64,000 nucleotides of DNA. It comes from Piromyces finnis. Its lineage: Eukaryota > Neocallimastigomycota > Neocallimastigomycetes > Neocallimastigales > Neocallimastigaceae. The position numbers were made by a program, and so were the translations under genes. The notes under the pieces are model-generated. The model was not told the origin of the DNA, ran no database searches, and saw only the letters and a list, made by a program, of their open reading frames with translations. Each line of letters begins with the position of its first letter. Positions within the stretch are counted from its first letter, which is position 1. Shown piece after piece: positions 37,220 through 48,155 of this stretch. The stretch covers positions 434,001-498,000 of the forward strand of contig MCFH01000030.1 of assembly GCA_002104945.1 (NCBI GenBank). Reading direction: 5' to 3'.

Positions 37220-38410
37220 ATGCATGATTTAAACGTTTTTGGGGAACAACGAATAAAAGTAAATGTTGAACATATAAGTTCAAAATATATACAAATGGCA
37301 AGTATTGACGCCTTACAACATGTTGTGAATTCATTTATTGTTAATGCAAATTTTCCATGGTTATGTTTGGTATTACTTTTAAATAAAGGTGACTGGAAAC
37401 GAACCGTTATAATGATATTAATAAGTCATTGGTTTTTGAGGTCTATTGGAGATGTATTAAAGCATATCATGAAATTTTATCCACCAGATCCTAATATGGA
37501 ATGGCCTTATCATCTTGAAAGTTGGTATGTTAGTAATTCTTTTGCTAGAGTATTTTGGTTTGCTGGCGAAATTATAGGGGATTGGTATCCTCTTATAAGA
37601 ACAAAAGCTATTATAAAAAACAAAAGAAAAATAAAACCGGTATACATTACCTGTTTTATTTATAATATTGTAAAAATAGTTGGAGTAGCGTGTGATTTTG
37701 TCTATGCTCCAAAGGATTTAAATAAACCTCAGGAAAAATTTGAAATAAATAAATATGTACTTGATTACAAAGTTCATTGGTGGGTTATCGTCATGGTAAC
37801 TCAAGTTGCTAGTTTTTTTTATGATATGTCTGTTATTATAGCATTAAAAAACAGTCTTTTTAATAAACTTAAATCACTTACACTTAATTCTAAAAAAAAT
37901 AGATTTATAGATAAATTTAAACAAATATCCGAATTACGTATATTTATTTCAATGATTATATCCTTTTTATTTTTACCCTTTGCACTCTATTTGGTTTCAT
38001 TTCTGATTTATAATTATTATTATGTTATAAATTATAAAGCCACTTTTGATATTCATTCAATAAACGATAAAATAGAAAAGTTAAGACAACTTGTATTAAA
38101 TTTTAACTATACTTTTATGTATATTGATCAAGTTCTTCTTAGATTTTATATGAATCAAAATAATTCAAACCATTCAGCGTCAATGAAATCATATCAATCT
38201 TTTGAACCTAGATTTAATCAATCCCTTTTCAATAATGAAAAGGAAAATCATCTTCTTCAATGTCATTCTAATAATCCAATTTTTAATTTAAATAATAATA
38301 TATTTCAAAATAATTATAATTATTATCATTTGCACGATCCATCAAACGTATCAAACAATAATCCTAATGAATTACAATTCCATAAACCTATACATTTTCT
38401 TAAAGTATAA
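37220..38410 (+). CDS. Seven-helix membrane protein of the clustered family, copy 3
   Basis: A single-exon 396-residue protein, the shortest intact member. Motifs: NKGDWKRTV, HWFLRSIGDVLKHIM, AGEIIGDWYPLIRTKAI, IDKFKQISELRIF and MYIDQVLLRFY. The N-terminal part before helix 1 is about 20 residues longer than in the copies at 34137 and 48156, and begins MHDLNVFGEQRIKVNVEHIS. The C-terminal tail after helix 7 is only about 85 residues, Asn/His-rich rather than Ser-rich, so the tails diverge much faster than the helices. It is the last plus-strand member before the cluster changes strand. Function unknown. Confidence 0.85.
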   Translation: MHDLNVFGEQRIKVNVEHISSKYIQMASIDALQHVVNSFIVNANFPWLCLVLLLNKGDWKRTVIMILISHWFLRSIGDVLKHIMKFYPPDPNMEWPYHLESWYVSNSFARVFWFAGEIIGDWYPLIRTKAIIKNKRKIKPVYITCFIYNIVKIVGVACDFVYAPKDLNKPQEKFEINKYVLDYKVHWWVIVMVTQVASFFYDMSVIIALKNSLFNKLKSLTLNSKKNRFIDKFKQISELRIFISMIISFLFLPFALYLVSFLIYNYYYVINYKATFDIHSINDKIEKLRQLVLNFNYTFMYIDQVLLRFYMNQNNSNHSASMKSYQSFEPRFNQSLFNNEKENHLLQCHSNNPIFNLNNNIFQNNYNYYHLHDPSNVSNNNPNELQFHKPIHFLKV

Positions 38411-38827
38411 TCAATAAATGTTTGATTAAATAATTAGTATGTATAAATCCGTAAATTAAAAAGAATTAAATCATCTACAAAAAATTTTATATTATTATAT
38501 ACTAAATACAAAAATACAAAAACGAAATTTATTATTTGCCCATACTCTTTTTTTCAAAAAAAAAAAAAAAATTTAATTTCAATTTTTTTTATAAATATAA
38601 ATAATTAATTTGTAATATAGTTTTAAATTCAAAAACTAAATAATAAAAAGTTATCCTTTAACACATTAATCTATTATAAAATATTAAAACTCATAATAAA
38701 TAAATAACTAGATATAAATATATATAAAATAATATTTATATTTTCATTATAACAACTTTGCAATTAACATTTACAAAATTTAAAAAAGAAATAATATATA
38801 CATAAAGTATTATTAATCATAATTATC

Positions 38828-38858
<31 letters not shown>

Positions 38859-40491
38859 AAAAATGATCGAAATAATTTAAAATATTGAATAAAATATTAT
38901 TTAAAAATTATAAATATATATATATACATATATTGTCTTTTATTATTATTATTATTATAAACTGATTATTCTATAAAACTATTCATTTATATTTTATGAT
39001 ATTCATTTTTTTTTTATCATTATTAAAATCCAATTATTATTACTATTCTATTTATTAATATATAATATTATTGTTAAATCTTAATGATAGTAAAAATAGT
39101 GATAGGGATAACAGTAAAAATTATGATAAAAGTAATAATAATTTATGGAAATAGTAATTCTAAATTCTTCAAGTTTGAATCATTATTATAATTTAAATAG
39201 TAAATTTAGTTCATGGATGATGATAATTCTAATAATCCAGTGAATATCAATGTGTATAATTATTCCAGTTGCAAAAATAAAAAAAAAAATATTAAAATTC
39301 TTTTTTGCTTCTTTGGGGGTAAGAAGTTTAAAACAAAAATGATAATTCAAGGGAACTATACAAGTACCAAATTAAGCCGGAACATATGACTGTCAAAATA
39401 ATCCTAAAAAAAAAAATTAAGTCTTATACAATAGGAATGCTTTTTAATCTTATTTTAAATTTTTAAATTGTAATTTTTTAGGAGGGCAATGACAATATGA
39501 CAATATATATGATATGGGTTATTTTATGTAGAAAGAATTAAACTTTAAATAATATATGTTTTATTAATAACTTTATTTATTACGTTCCAATATTTCTATT
39601 CTATCTAAATACTAAAACGTCAATTCTGTCGTTGTTAACTATTAAAATTTTAACTAAAACAAGAAGCCCTTTTTAATAATAATTATTCTAGTCATTAATA
39701 GTTCCAGCCTTATAGGGTGGAACTATGTGGATCATACATTTACATTATCCTTTTACATTATATGATATTACATTCGTTATACTTTTACATTACATTCTTG
39801 TACATTGTAGAATTAATTAATATTATAATAAATCTATATAAATATAATATTAGTAAAAATTACTAATATAATAATATGTTCAAGTATTATTTTTATATCA
39901 TATACCATACATTATTAATACGAGAATATATTGTTATTTTTTTTTTTTAAATTAGGAGATATTTTTAGGAGGAGTAGCAAATTAAAAAATTTATTAAGAG
40001 TGATTATTATGTCAAAAAAAAAAATTTTTTTTTTTACTATTGTACAACAAAGTAAAATTTTTTTTTTTATAAAAAAATTTTGTTTCTTCTAAATTTATAA
40101 AATAAATGAATACAAAATTTATTTTGCTTTTTTTTTTATATATTTTATAATTTTTTTATTTTTTATTTTCTTTTTAAATATTATATATAGTTTGTAAATT
40201 AAAAAGAAGGATTAATTATCTTAATTATTACTTTTATATAATATATAATATAAAATAAAATAAAAAAAAATTTAATAAAATCTTTTTTTTTATTTTTAAT
40301 CTATCGGTATAAATATGTTCTATTGTTTAAATTTTTTAAACTTCTATTATATTATTATTATCTATTTATATATATATATATTTCAAGAAAATTTATATTA
40401 AATTATATCATACAATTAAAAAGAAACAATTTTTTTTGTATTTATTTTTATTGGCATAGTAGTGAAATCTTTTTTATTATTTTATTTTTAT
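38411..40491. other. Intergenic region at the strand switch of the cluster
   Basis: This lies between the 3' ends of convergent family members. Mostly A/T. The stretch 39290-39850 is less AT-rich. It includes GTTCCAGCC-TTATA-GGGTGGAAC near 39700, whose outer six bases on each side pair, followed by recurring ACATTA words. It could be a decayed insertion such as a solo LTR, but I can show no paired terminus. No coding frame is seen. Confidence 0.5.
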
Positions 40492-42243
40492 TTAATATCT
40501 AGTATAATAGTTTTCACTGGCTTTCCTTACTTTATTATAGTAAGGATCACTATTCTTTCTGTTATTATTATTATAATAGCCTTCAATATTTTTTCTTACA
40601 TTATGATATGAATCACTATTTTTTCTACCACTGGAATAATAGCCTTCACTATTTTTTCTTACATTATGGTATGAATCACTATTTTTTCTACCACTGGAAT
40701 AATAGCCTTCACTATTTTTTCTTACATTATGGTATGAATCACTATTTTTTCTACCACTGGAATAATAGCCTTCACTATTTTTTCTTACATTATGGTATGA
40801 ATCACTATTTTTTCTACCGCTGGAATAATAGCTATCATTATTTTTTCTTACATTATAATAATTAGTTGTATTACTATAACAATCAATTTCAGTTATATTA
40901 TTAGAATTAGATTCTCTATTATTTAAATCATTTTTGAAATTATTATAGTTAAAGATATTATTTTGTGAATTATAATCATAATTATAATCATCAAAAATAT
41001 TTATAGTATTGGTAGTAATAGTGCTTTTAGTACTATTTTCCTTTATTAAATTGGTTGATTCTGAATAAGTACTATTATTGGGTATCTTCCCTGTTACAGG
41101 TTCATTACATATTGTATCGATGGTTGGAGATAATGGTGGTGAGGTAGTAAAAGTAGAATTTAAATAGGTCAAGTTTATATTGGTTGTTGGTGTGTTAAAT
41201 TTGGTGTTACTGGAAGAACCAGTAATTTCGGAAATTCCAGAAATATTGAAATATTTTGGTTGACTACGTTCAACGTAGCATTTTAATAAAATTTGATCAA
41301 TATACATAAAAGTAAAATTAACACTAATAACAACTTGACGAAATTGTTCTACTGTTGTTTCAATATTACTAAATTTACTGTTTAATATATACGATAAATC
41401 ACTTTCACTATTACTAACGGCATCAGCATTATACCTACGCAAATTAACATTTGCATATCTATAGAATAAAAGAATAATTGTACCGATTAAAAATGGAAGA
41501 AATATCATAGTACAAATCATAGATACAATAATACGAAATTCTGATACTCTTTTAAATCTTTCCATAAAATTATTTGGTGAAATTTTCTTTTCAATTTCAT
41601 ATTTATTATTAGGTAATTCTTTTAATTTATTGAAAAGATTTTTTCTTAAACATAAAATAATAGAAATATCATATAATAAACTGGAGATTTGCATTGCTGT
41701 AATTGTACCCCACCAATAAAGTTTGAATTTTAAATAATCATCCTTCTTTGTACTTAAATCCATTGGTATTTTCATAAAGTAGGTATAAGCATTTAATATT
41801 CTGAAAATATTATAAATACCATAGGTTATATAAACTACTTTTAATTTCTTTTTATTATTTGTAACAGCATATGTTCTCATTAAAGGATATAAATCCCCTA
41901 ATAATTCTCCTATAGCCCAGAATACATTTGCAACGGCACAATTCCAATACCAACGTTTTGTACTATATGGCCAATAGGTATTTTTTTCTTTTGGAATTAA
42001 ATCCATTGTAAATCTAAATGCATCACCCGTTGATCTAAATAGCCAATGCAATATTAATATTACTACTACTGGCCTTTTTAATTTATTTTTATTTAACAAT
42101 ATGATTACTAATACCCATGGGAAAAACAAACTTGTAATAAATTTTTCTGAACTTAATTGTATTACATCGATTTTATTTATAATTTTCTGACCAAATCTAT
42201 TGACTAATTTATCATCTACAAAATTCTGTATTTCCAATACCAT
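40492..42243 (-). CDS. Seven-helix membrane protein of the clustered family, copy 4, with repeat tail
   Basis: A single-exon 583-residue minus-strand gene, the longest member. Core motifs: NKNKLKRPV, HWLFRSTGDAFRFTM, IGELLGDLYPLMRTYAV (Trp of GDWYPL replaced by Leu), MERFKRVSEFRI and MYIDQILLKCYV. The N-terminus is extended by about 15 residues. The tail after helix 7 is about 250 residues. Its last 130 residues are about four and a half copies of a 21-residue unit built from SSGRKNSDSYH and NVRKNSEGYY. Each unit carries two Arg-Lys-Asn-Ser sites that fit basophilic kinases. A cytosolic, multiply phosphorylated tail is inferred. Function unknown. Confidence 0.85.
   Translation of the reverse strand: MVLEIQNFVDDKLVNRFGQKIINKIDVIQLSSEKFITSLFFPWVLVIILLNKNKLKRPVVVILILHWLFRSTGDAFRFTMDLIPKEKNTYWPYSTKRWYWNCAVANVFWAIGELLGDLYPLMRTYAVTNNKKKLKVVYITYGIYNIFRILNAYTYFMKIPMDLSTKKDDYLKFKLYWWGTITAMQISSLLYDISIILCLRKNLFNKLKELPNNKYEIEKKISPNNFMERFKRVSEFRIIVSMICTMIFLPFLIGTIILLFYRYANVNLRRYNADAVSNSESDLSYILNSKFSNIETTVEQFRQVVISVNFTFMYIDQILLKCYVERSQPKYFNISGISEITGSSSNTKFNTPTTNINLTYLNSTFTTSPPLSPTIDTICNEPVTGKIPNNSTYSESTNLIKENSTKSTITTNTINIFDDYNYDYNSQNNIFNYNNFKNDLNNRESNSNNITEIDCYSNTTNYYNVRKNNDSYYSSGRKNSDSYHNVRKNSEGYYSSGRKNSDSYHNVRKNSEGYYSSGRKNSDSYHNVRKNSEGYYSSGRKNSDSYHNVRKNIEGYYNNNNRKNSDPYYNKVRKASENYYTRY
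40577..40858 (-). repeat. 63-bp coding minisatellite, about 4.5 copies
   Basis: A 63-bp unit repeats with few differences inside the C-terminal tail of the gene ending at 40492. Because 63 is divisible by three, copy number can change without breaking the frame. The last copy towards the core is the most diverged. Confidence 0.95.
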
Positions 42244-43956
42244 TTTTTTATTATTATTAGCAGTAATAGTGTATATTGTATATTTTATATTCTTTTTTAT
42301 TATTATTATTTTTTTTTACAAAATATTGCTTTATACTTTTTTTTTTCTTATCTTCTATTTTTTAATATATTCATAATTATTTATTATTATTGTTATTATT
42401 ATATTAATACTTACAAAAGCCTATTTATGTTTAGATAATAACAACAAATAATAATATCTTTTTTTATATTTATATAAATATATTTCTTTTCTTTTTTTTG
42501 CTTTAAAGAAAAAAAAAAAACTAATAAAACCAGTGACTTTCTTTACTTTTTATATTTTTAAAATTATTTGACTTTTTAAATGAATAACAGATCATCTTTT
42601 TTAATATAACAAAAAGTATTAAAAAATTTATATTTAATTAATATTTTTTTTTAGAAAACATTTAATAACAAATAAAATTTTATAATTAATAAAATTTATT
42701 TTTTTTATCCAATAAAAAGTCGAGAAATTTGTTTTTAATTGATTCATATGAAAATCAATTTTACTTTTATAGTAAATGGTAATTTATTACCATTATTCTT
42801 CAATCTGTTAGAATAAATTAAAAATTATATCAATAATATATTAATAAATTTATATTAATATATCTGAAATTATTATAGTATAGGATGAATATTAATATTA
42901 TCCCAAATTCCATCATATATTAACGATATATATCCATATTATTTCATAAGAATATAAATTAAAAATAAATTAATATTAATAAAAAAAATTTTTATATAAA
43001 GAATTTTATTTTTTTTTGTTGGAAAAAATGAAATGGACAAACATCAAACTCAAACAACAACAAACCACTATCACCAATAATAATACCAATAAGAAATAAG
43101 AATTATAACAATGATAATAAAAATAATAAACGTCTTTATTTATGTTTTTTTTTAAAAAAAATCTTAAACTCTAGAATATTAAGTATAAAATATTTATTGA
43201 ATATAAAAAAAAATAGGTATATAAATTCATGATGAAGATGTAGTATAAAAATTACTTGTTATCTTGTTATATAAAAAAGCAAAAAAGTAAAAAATAAAAG
43301 TATCAATTTTAAAATAAAAGTGGATGTAACAATAACTATGACAATATAAAAAAATATTGATAAAAAAGAAAATGTTACCAAACTAATTATTAAACTAAAA
43401 ATAATTAAATATTTATGGAATATTTTTTAATTATTAGTATTACATCTACATTAAAAAATGAAACAAAATAAATTAAAAAATCTAAATCAAGAGTTTATTA
43501 TTTATAAATATATAATGTTTATCCCAATAATGTATAAATTAAATAATATAAAATTTAACAATAATATTAAAAATACACTACCTTATCATTTCATAATATT
43601 ATATGAAACATATTGAAATAAAAGATTACTTCAAATAACTAAAAACTACCTAAACTATTTTTATTTTTTTAATGATAAAAAATTATATATTTTTTTTGAA
43701 GAGATTTATAATTACTTCAAATATATACTAATAACATTTATTTATTATTATTGTAAAACAAGAGAAAATTATATATTAAATTTAATTTTTTATATTAAAT
43801 AGTCATTTTTTAATTTATATAAAAATGTTAATTTATTTATTGGAACCAATGATATTGAAGTATTTCAAAATATTTAAATTAAATTTTATTTATATTAACT
43901 AAATTTTAATAAATATTAAAGTTTGATAAATAAAAAATTTTAATATTAATTTTATA
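42244..43956. other. AT-rich intergenic region
   Basis: The first part is the presumed promoter of the minus-strand gene starting at 42243. The rest is A/T sequence up to the direct repeat at 43957. No gene seen. Confidence 0.65.
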
Positions 43957-44422
43957 GATTAAAAGAAATAATGATTATTTATTATAGATATTATAATAAT
44001 TTATAAATTCAAATGTTGATATGGTATGCTTTATGCTTTATAAAATATAACTATTTATTAAATATTAAAAGAAAAATAATTTTTTTTTATAACTATTACT
44101 TATTAACCTTGAAACTATTTAAACTATTTAATTTGCTAGATGATGAATAAAAATGTATAAATACTGAAATTGAACATAACATTATGTAATTACAATGGCA
44201 ATATACAATGCAATATTGTTATGTTATGTATGTAAATATTTTCACAATGTTTTTATAATAAATGATAATATTGTTTTTTTTTTTTTATTATAATTGTTAT
44301 ACTCTTATGAAATATTTATGATATAATAAAATAGAATTAATGAAATCAAAATGATAATTAAAAAATGCATATAAAAAGTTTTATGAATGAACACTTAAAG
44401 GTTATAATAATATTTTTTATTT
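43957..44422. repeat. Direct repeat, left copy, flanking the PDDEXK pseudogene
   Basis: About 466 bp nearly identical to 46340-46838 in the same orientation; both begin GATTAAAAGAAATAATG and end around GGTTATAATAATATTTTTTATTT. The predicted C-terminal end of the pseudogene (minus strand, TAA at 44358-44360) lies inside this copy. Confidence 0.9.
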
Positions 44423-45765
44423 CATTCATTTTTTTGATTAAATTTTTATTTTTTTTACTACTTTTACTTTCATCATCTTCATTAGAAGTATAATAGGAAA
44501 TTTTAAAAGAATCACAAGTTTCATAAATAAAATTGGCATCAATATTTATTTTTTTGGCTAAATCCGTAGCATTACGTTCAGATTCCTTTAAGAATTCATC
44601 AATAATGTTTATTTCATTTTCTGGAAGTTTAGAAAATCTTTTAATAAAAGATAAATCTGAATTTGAATGAAATATTCAAATGTAGTTTCAACATGAGTTT
44701 CTCTTTTTCCAATTTCTTTTCCTTCTTTTCTTCCTTTTATTATTCCTTTCTTTTCTCCAATTTCTTCTCCTTCTTTTAAATATTTTCTTTTATTATATTC
44801 TCGAATTGATTTTTCTGTTATTATTGAATCTATTCTACTATTATATTCTTTTTTAAAATTTTCATCATCTTGTAAAAGTAATAATTCAAATCTTGCTTTT
44901 TTGTATACATCTTCTGTATCTTCATTTCTAAATATTGGATCATTTGGATTATTTAAAAATTTGATCCATAGATTTTCCTCTTCATCGCTAATATCATCAT
45001 CTTCGATATCATCTTTGTCATCATTTTTTTTATTATTATATAATAATTTATCATTGTAAACATTATCGTCATTATTGTTTTTATTCTTAATTTTAAATTT
45101 AGGTAATTCAATAAAGTGAATTGTTGATAATTTACAATTACAACTGTCATTATCCATTATTATTTCATTACCCTTTTTGTCAATGAGAATATTCATTTTT
45201 TCGTCGATTAACTTTCCATTGACATTTTGATAAAACTTTCCCTTATAAAAAGCTACACCATTTCTAGGAAAGTATTTATAGCCGATTCTATCGTCAAACA
45301 TTTTATAATTTAATATATTAATCATAATGATTTCTGGAATAACTTCATATGCCTATCCTTTTAATACAGTAATGGACATTAATCTTGAAGCATAAAATTC
45401 AGATCGATTAAACATACTACCTACATTTGAAACTTGAATTTCAATATTTACGAGTTCTTCGTCTTTCTCTGCAATATCTTCTGCTGATCTTAATTTTTTT
45501 TGTTAATTTTTTAATTTTTACTTACCAATATATCAATTCTTGAAAATTTTTCTTTTATACTCTCTGCCATTAATTTTTTATCAAGAAATCTAACATTATT
45601 AATGGTAAAATCAAAATCACCATAATACTTTAATACACTATTTAAAAAATGAACTAAAATTTCTTTATTATTTTCATTACCAAATAATCTTTTAAAAATA
45701 ATATCAACAGTTGGTCTTATAGTAATGACTCTTTCATTACTTCTATTTAAAAATTCTTTATCCAT
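44358..45765 (-). pseudogene. Broken Rpn/PDDEXK-family nuclease-transposase
   Basis: Read on the minus strand from ATG 45763-45765, the N-terminus has the family signature ITIRPTVDIIFKRLFGNENN, then LVHFLNSVL and SRIDILV. An out-of-frame segment then gives EELVNIEIQVSN, the E-x-Q part of the PD-(D/E)xK nuclease core, and FYASRLMS. An in-frame TAG at about 45356 follows TVLKG. The frame continues as AYEVIPEIIMINILNY and on to the coiled-coil end KEGEEIGEKKGIIKGRKEG. A further frameshift near 44665 precedes the C-terminus FIKRFSKLPENEINIIDEF. Bacterial relatives are recombination-promoting nucleases or putative transposases. At least three lesions make this a pseudogene. A bacterial origin is likely from family distribution but is inference. 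Confidence 0.85.
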
Positions 45766-45832
45766 TTCTCTTAGCAATTTAAATAAATGATCATAAGAAA
45801 TAAATATTTAAATATTTAGATAAAATTTATAT

Positions 45833-45867
<35 letters not shown>

Positions 45868-46339
45868 CTCTTTAATATATATTCAATGAAGTTTATGATT
45901 TATTTTAGCTGAGTAAATTATATACATACATTTTTTCATTTTAAATATATATTTATTAAATATTATTAAATAACTTTTAATAACTATTTTAACCACCTTT
46001 ATTTCAAATACCTTTATTGTCTTTTATTAAAATAAATGATAATGGTGGTTAAATCTTACTCATTAAATTATCATTGATTGTATTATTGATTATTAATTAA
46101 CTATTAATTAATAATTAATAAATAGTAATTAATAATTATAATTTTAAAGGATTAATGAAGTTTTTTTAAGTATAAAAAAAAAAAAATTTTTGTTTTATTT
46201 TTTAATAAATATAATTTTAATATAAGATAAAGTAATATTAATAAATAATAAATAATATGATTTAATTTCTTTTTTTTTTTCATTTATTTAACTTAAAACA
46301 CTACCTCAAAAGTAAAATAAAATATAATTATACTTTATT
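45766..46339. other. AT-rich spacer between the pseudogene and the right repeat
   Basis: A/T sequence with a short (TTTA)n tract near 45836-45866. No gene seen. Confidence 0.65.
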
Positions 46340-46838
46340 GATTAAAAGAAATAATGATTATTTATTATAGATATTATAATAATTTATAAATTCAAATGTT
46401 GATATGGTATGCTTTATGCTTTATAAAATATAACTATTTATTAAATATTAAAAGAAAAATAATTTTTTTTTATAACTATTACTTATTAACCTTGAAACTA
46501 TTTAAACTATTTAATTTGCTAGATGATGAATAAAAATGTATAAATGCTGAAATTGAACATTATGTAATTACAATGGCAATATACAATGCAATATTGTTAT
46601 GTTATGTATGTAAATATTTTCACAATGTTTTTATAATAAATGAAAATATTTTTTTTTTTTATTATTGTTATACTCTTATGAAATATTTATGATATAATAA
46701 AATAGAATTAATGAAATCAAAATGATAATATTTATGATATAATAAAATAGAATTAATGAAATCAAAATGATAATTAAGAAATGCATATAAAAAGTTTTAT
46801 GAATGAACATTTAAAGGTTATAATAATATTTTTTATTT
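46340..46838. repeat. Direct repeat, right copy
   Basis: About 499 bp matching 43957-44422. It is longer because a unit of about 45 bp starting ATATTTATGATATAATAAAA is tandemly duplicated at about 46681-46773. Elsewhere only a few bases differ between the copies by eye, including a small deletion near 46558. Confidence 0.9.
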
Positions 46839-48155
46839 ATTTATTCGTTTATATATATATTTGATTTTAAAAAAATTATAATGATTATTCTATTTTATAT
46901 TTAAACTTTTATTTTTTATTCTTTTTTAATTAAAAAATCGAATATACATAAAGCGATTGAAATATTTTATTAATAAATGATAATTTTATTTTTTAAATAA
47001 AAGTAATTCAAATTATTTGAAACCATATATGATTATCTTATTTTATTAAATGATTATACTATGCAATGCAATAAAATAAAAACAATTTATTTAATATTAT
47101 AGATTATAATTTATTTAATAAAAAAAATAATAAAAATGTAAATTTATAAAATACACGAATAAAGTATATGGGAAAAAACAATACTTTTAATCACCACTAC
47201 ATATAAATATTTATATAAATTTAGTTTTATTTAAAAAAAATTAAAACTTGATTATTAAAAAAAAAAAAGAATTAGTGGACTAGTTAATAATATTTATTTT
47301 TTTTACAAACAACAATGTACTATGTCATAGTAATAAAAGAAGAACGTTCCCATTATTTTATAAAACACTATATTATAATAATTCCTTATAATTCCCTCTA
47401 ATTATTATTTATAATTTGACTTTAAAAAATAAAATTGAATTATTTAAAAATTATTAAAGTTTTTAAAAGAAATTAATTAAAAATTTGGGAGATTTTTTTT
47501 ATTTATTTTTTTTTTTTTTTTAATAATTAAAATTTAATAATTGAAAAATAAATTTATGTTTTATAAAGTTTATTTATTATGTTTATTAAATTTAATTTAA
47601 TAAAGGTAATTACAAAGATTTTATTAATACATTTACAATTTTCTTTTTATACTAAAATATGTGGCTAATGTTAATTAGTAATCCTTTACATTACGATTAT
47701 TATAAGAAGCATTACATTAGTAATTTACATTATGATTTTATTATTAATTAAAGTTTAATATTGTTAATATAAATTTTTATTAGTAATTAAATTCTAGCTG
47801 AATTATAAACATTTTTGTAAATTATTTTTATGATTAATTTAAAAAAATAAAAAAATAATAAAAAAAAGCATTAAATATTAAACTATTATAATAACATATT
47901 ATAAATATTATTAAAAAGATTTTCATTATATAGTTATTGTACGTACTTGTTTTATCAAATATTACTACTAATTATATTATTAATTTATTGATAATGACAG
48001 TTTCTTTACTATATTTATAATATTTTTTTTTATTAATTAAAAATTTCATTATTTACAATATGAAGTGGTGTATACTATATTACATATAATTAATAATTAT
48101 CTTTTTTTTGGTATACAATTAAAAAAAATAGTAGATTAATTATTTTTTTTAATTT
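46839..48155. other. AT-rich intergenic region
   Basis: Downstream of the minus-strand gene ending at 48156. Contains TTATACTAAAATATGTGGCT near 47648, shared with 29099, followed by a stretch rich in TTACATTA words. No gene seen. Confidence 0.6.

Noticed and set aside
40608-40865. Plus-strand repeated frame (MNHYFFYHWNNS units)
   Set aside because: Antisense shadow of the 63-bp coding repeat; the minus-strand frame is continuous with a conserved family gene.
45485-45525. A short intron repairing the PDDEXK gene (GTAAGT donor on the minus strand)
   Set aside because: None of the available acceptors restores the downstream frame, and a TAG plus a later frameshift remain.
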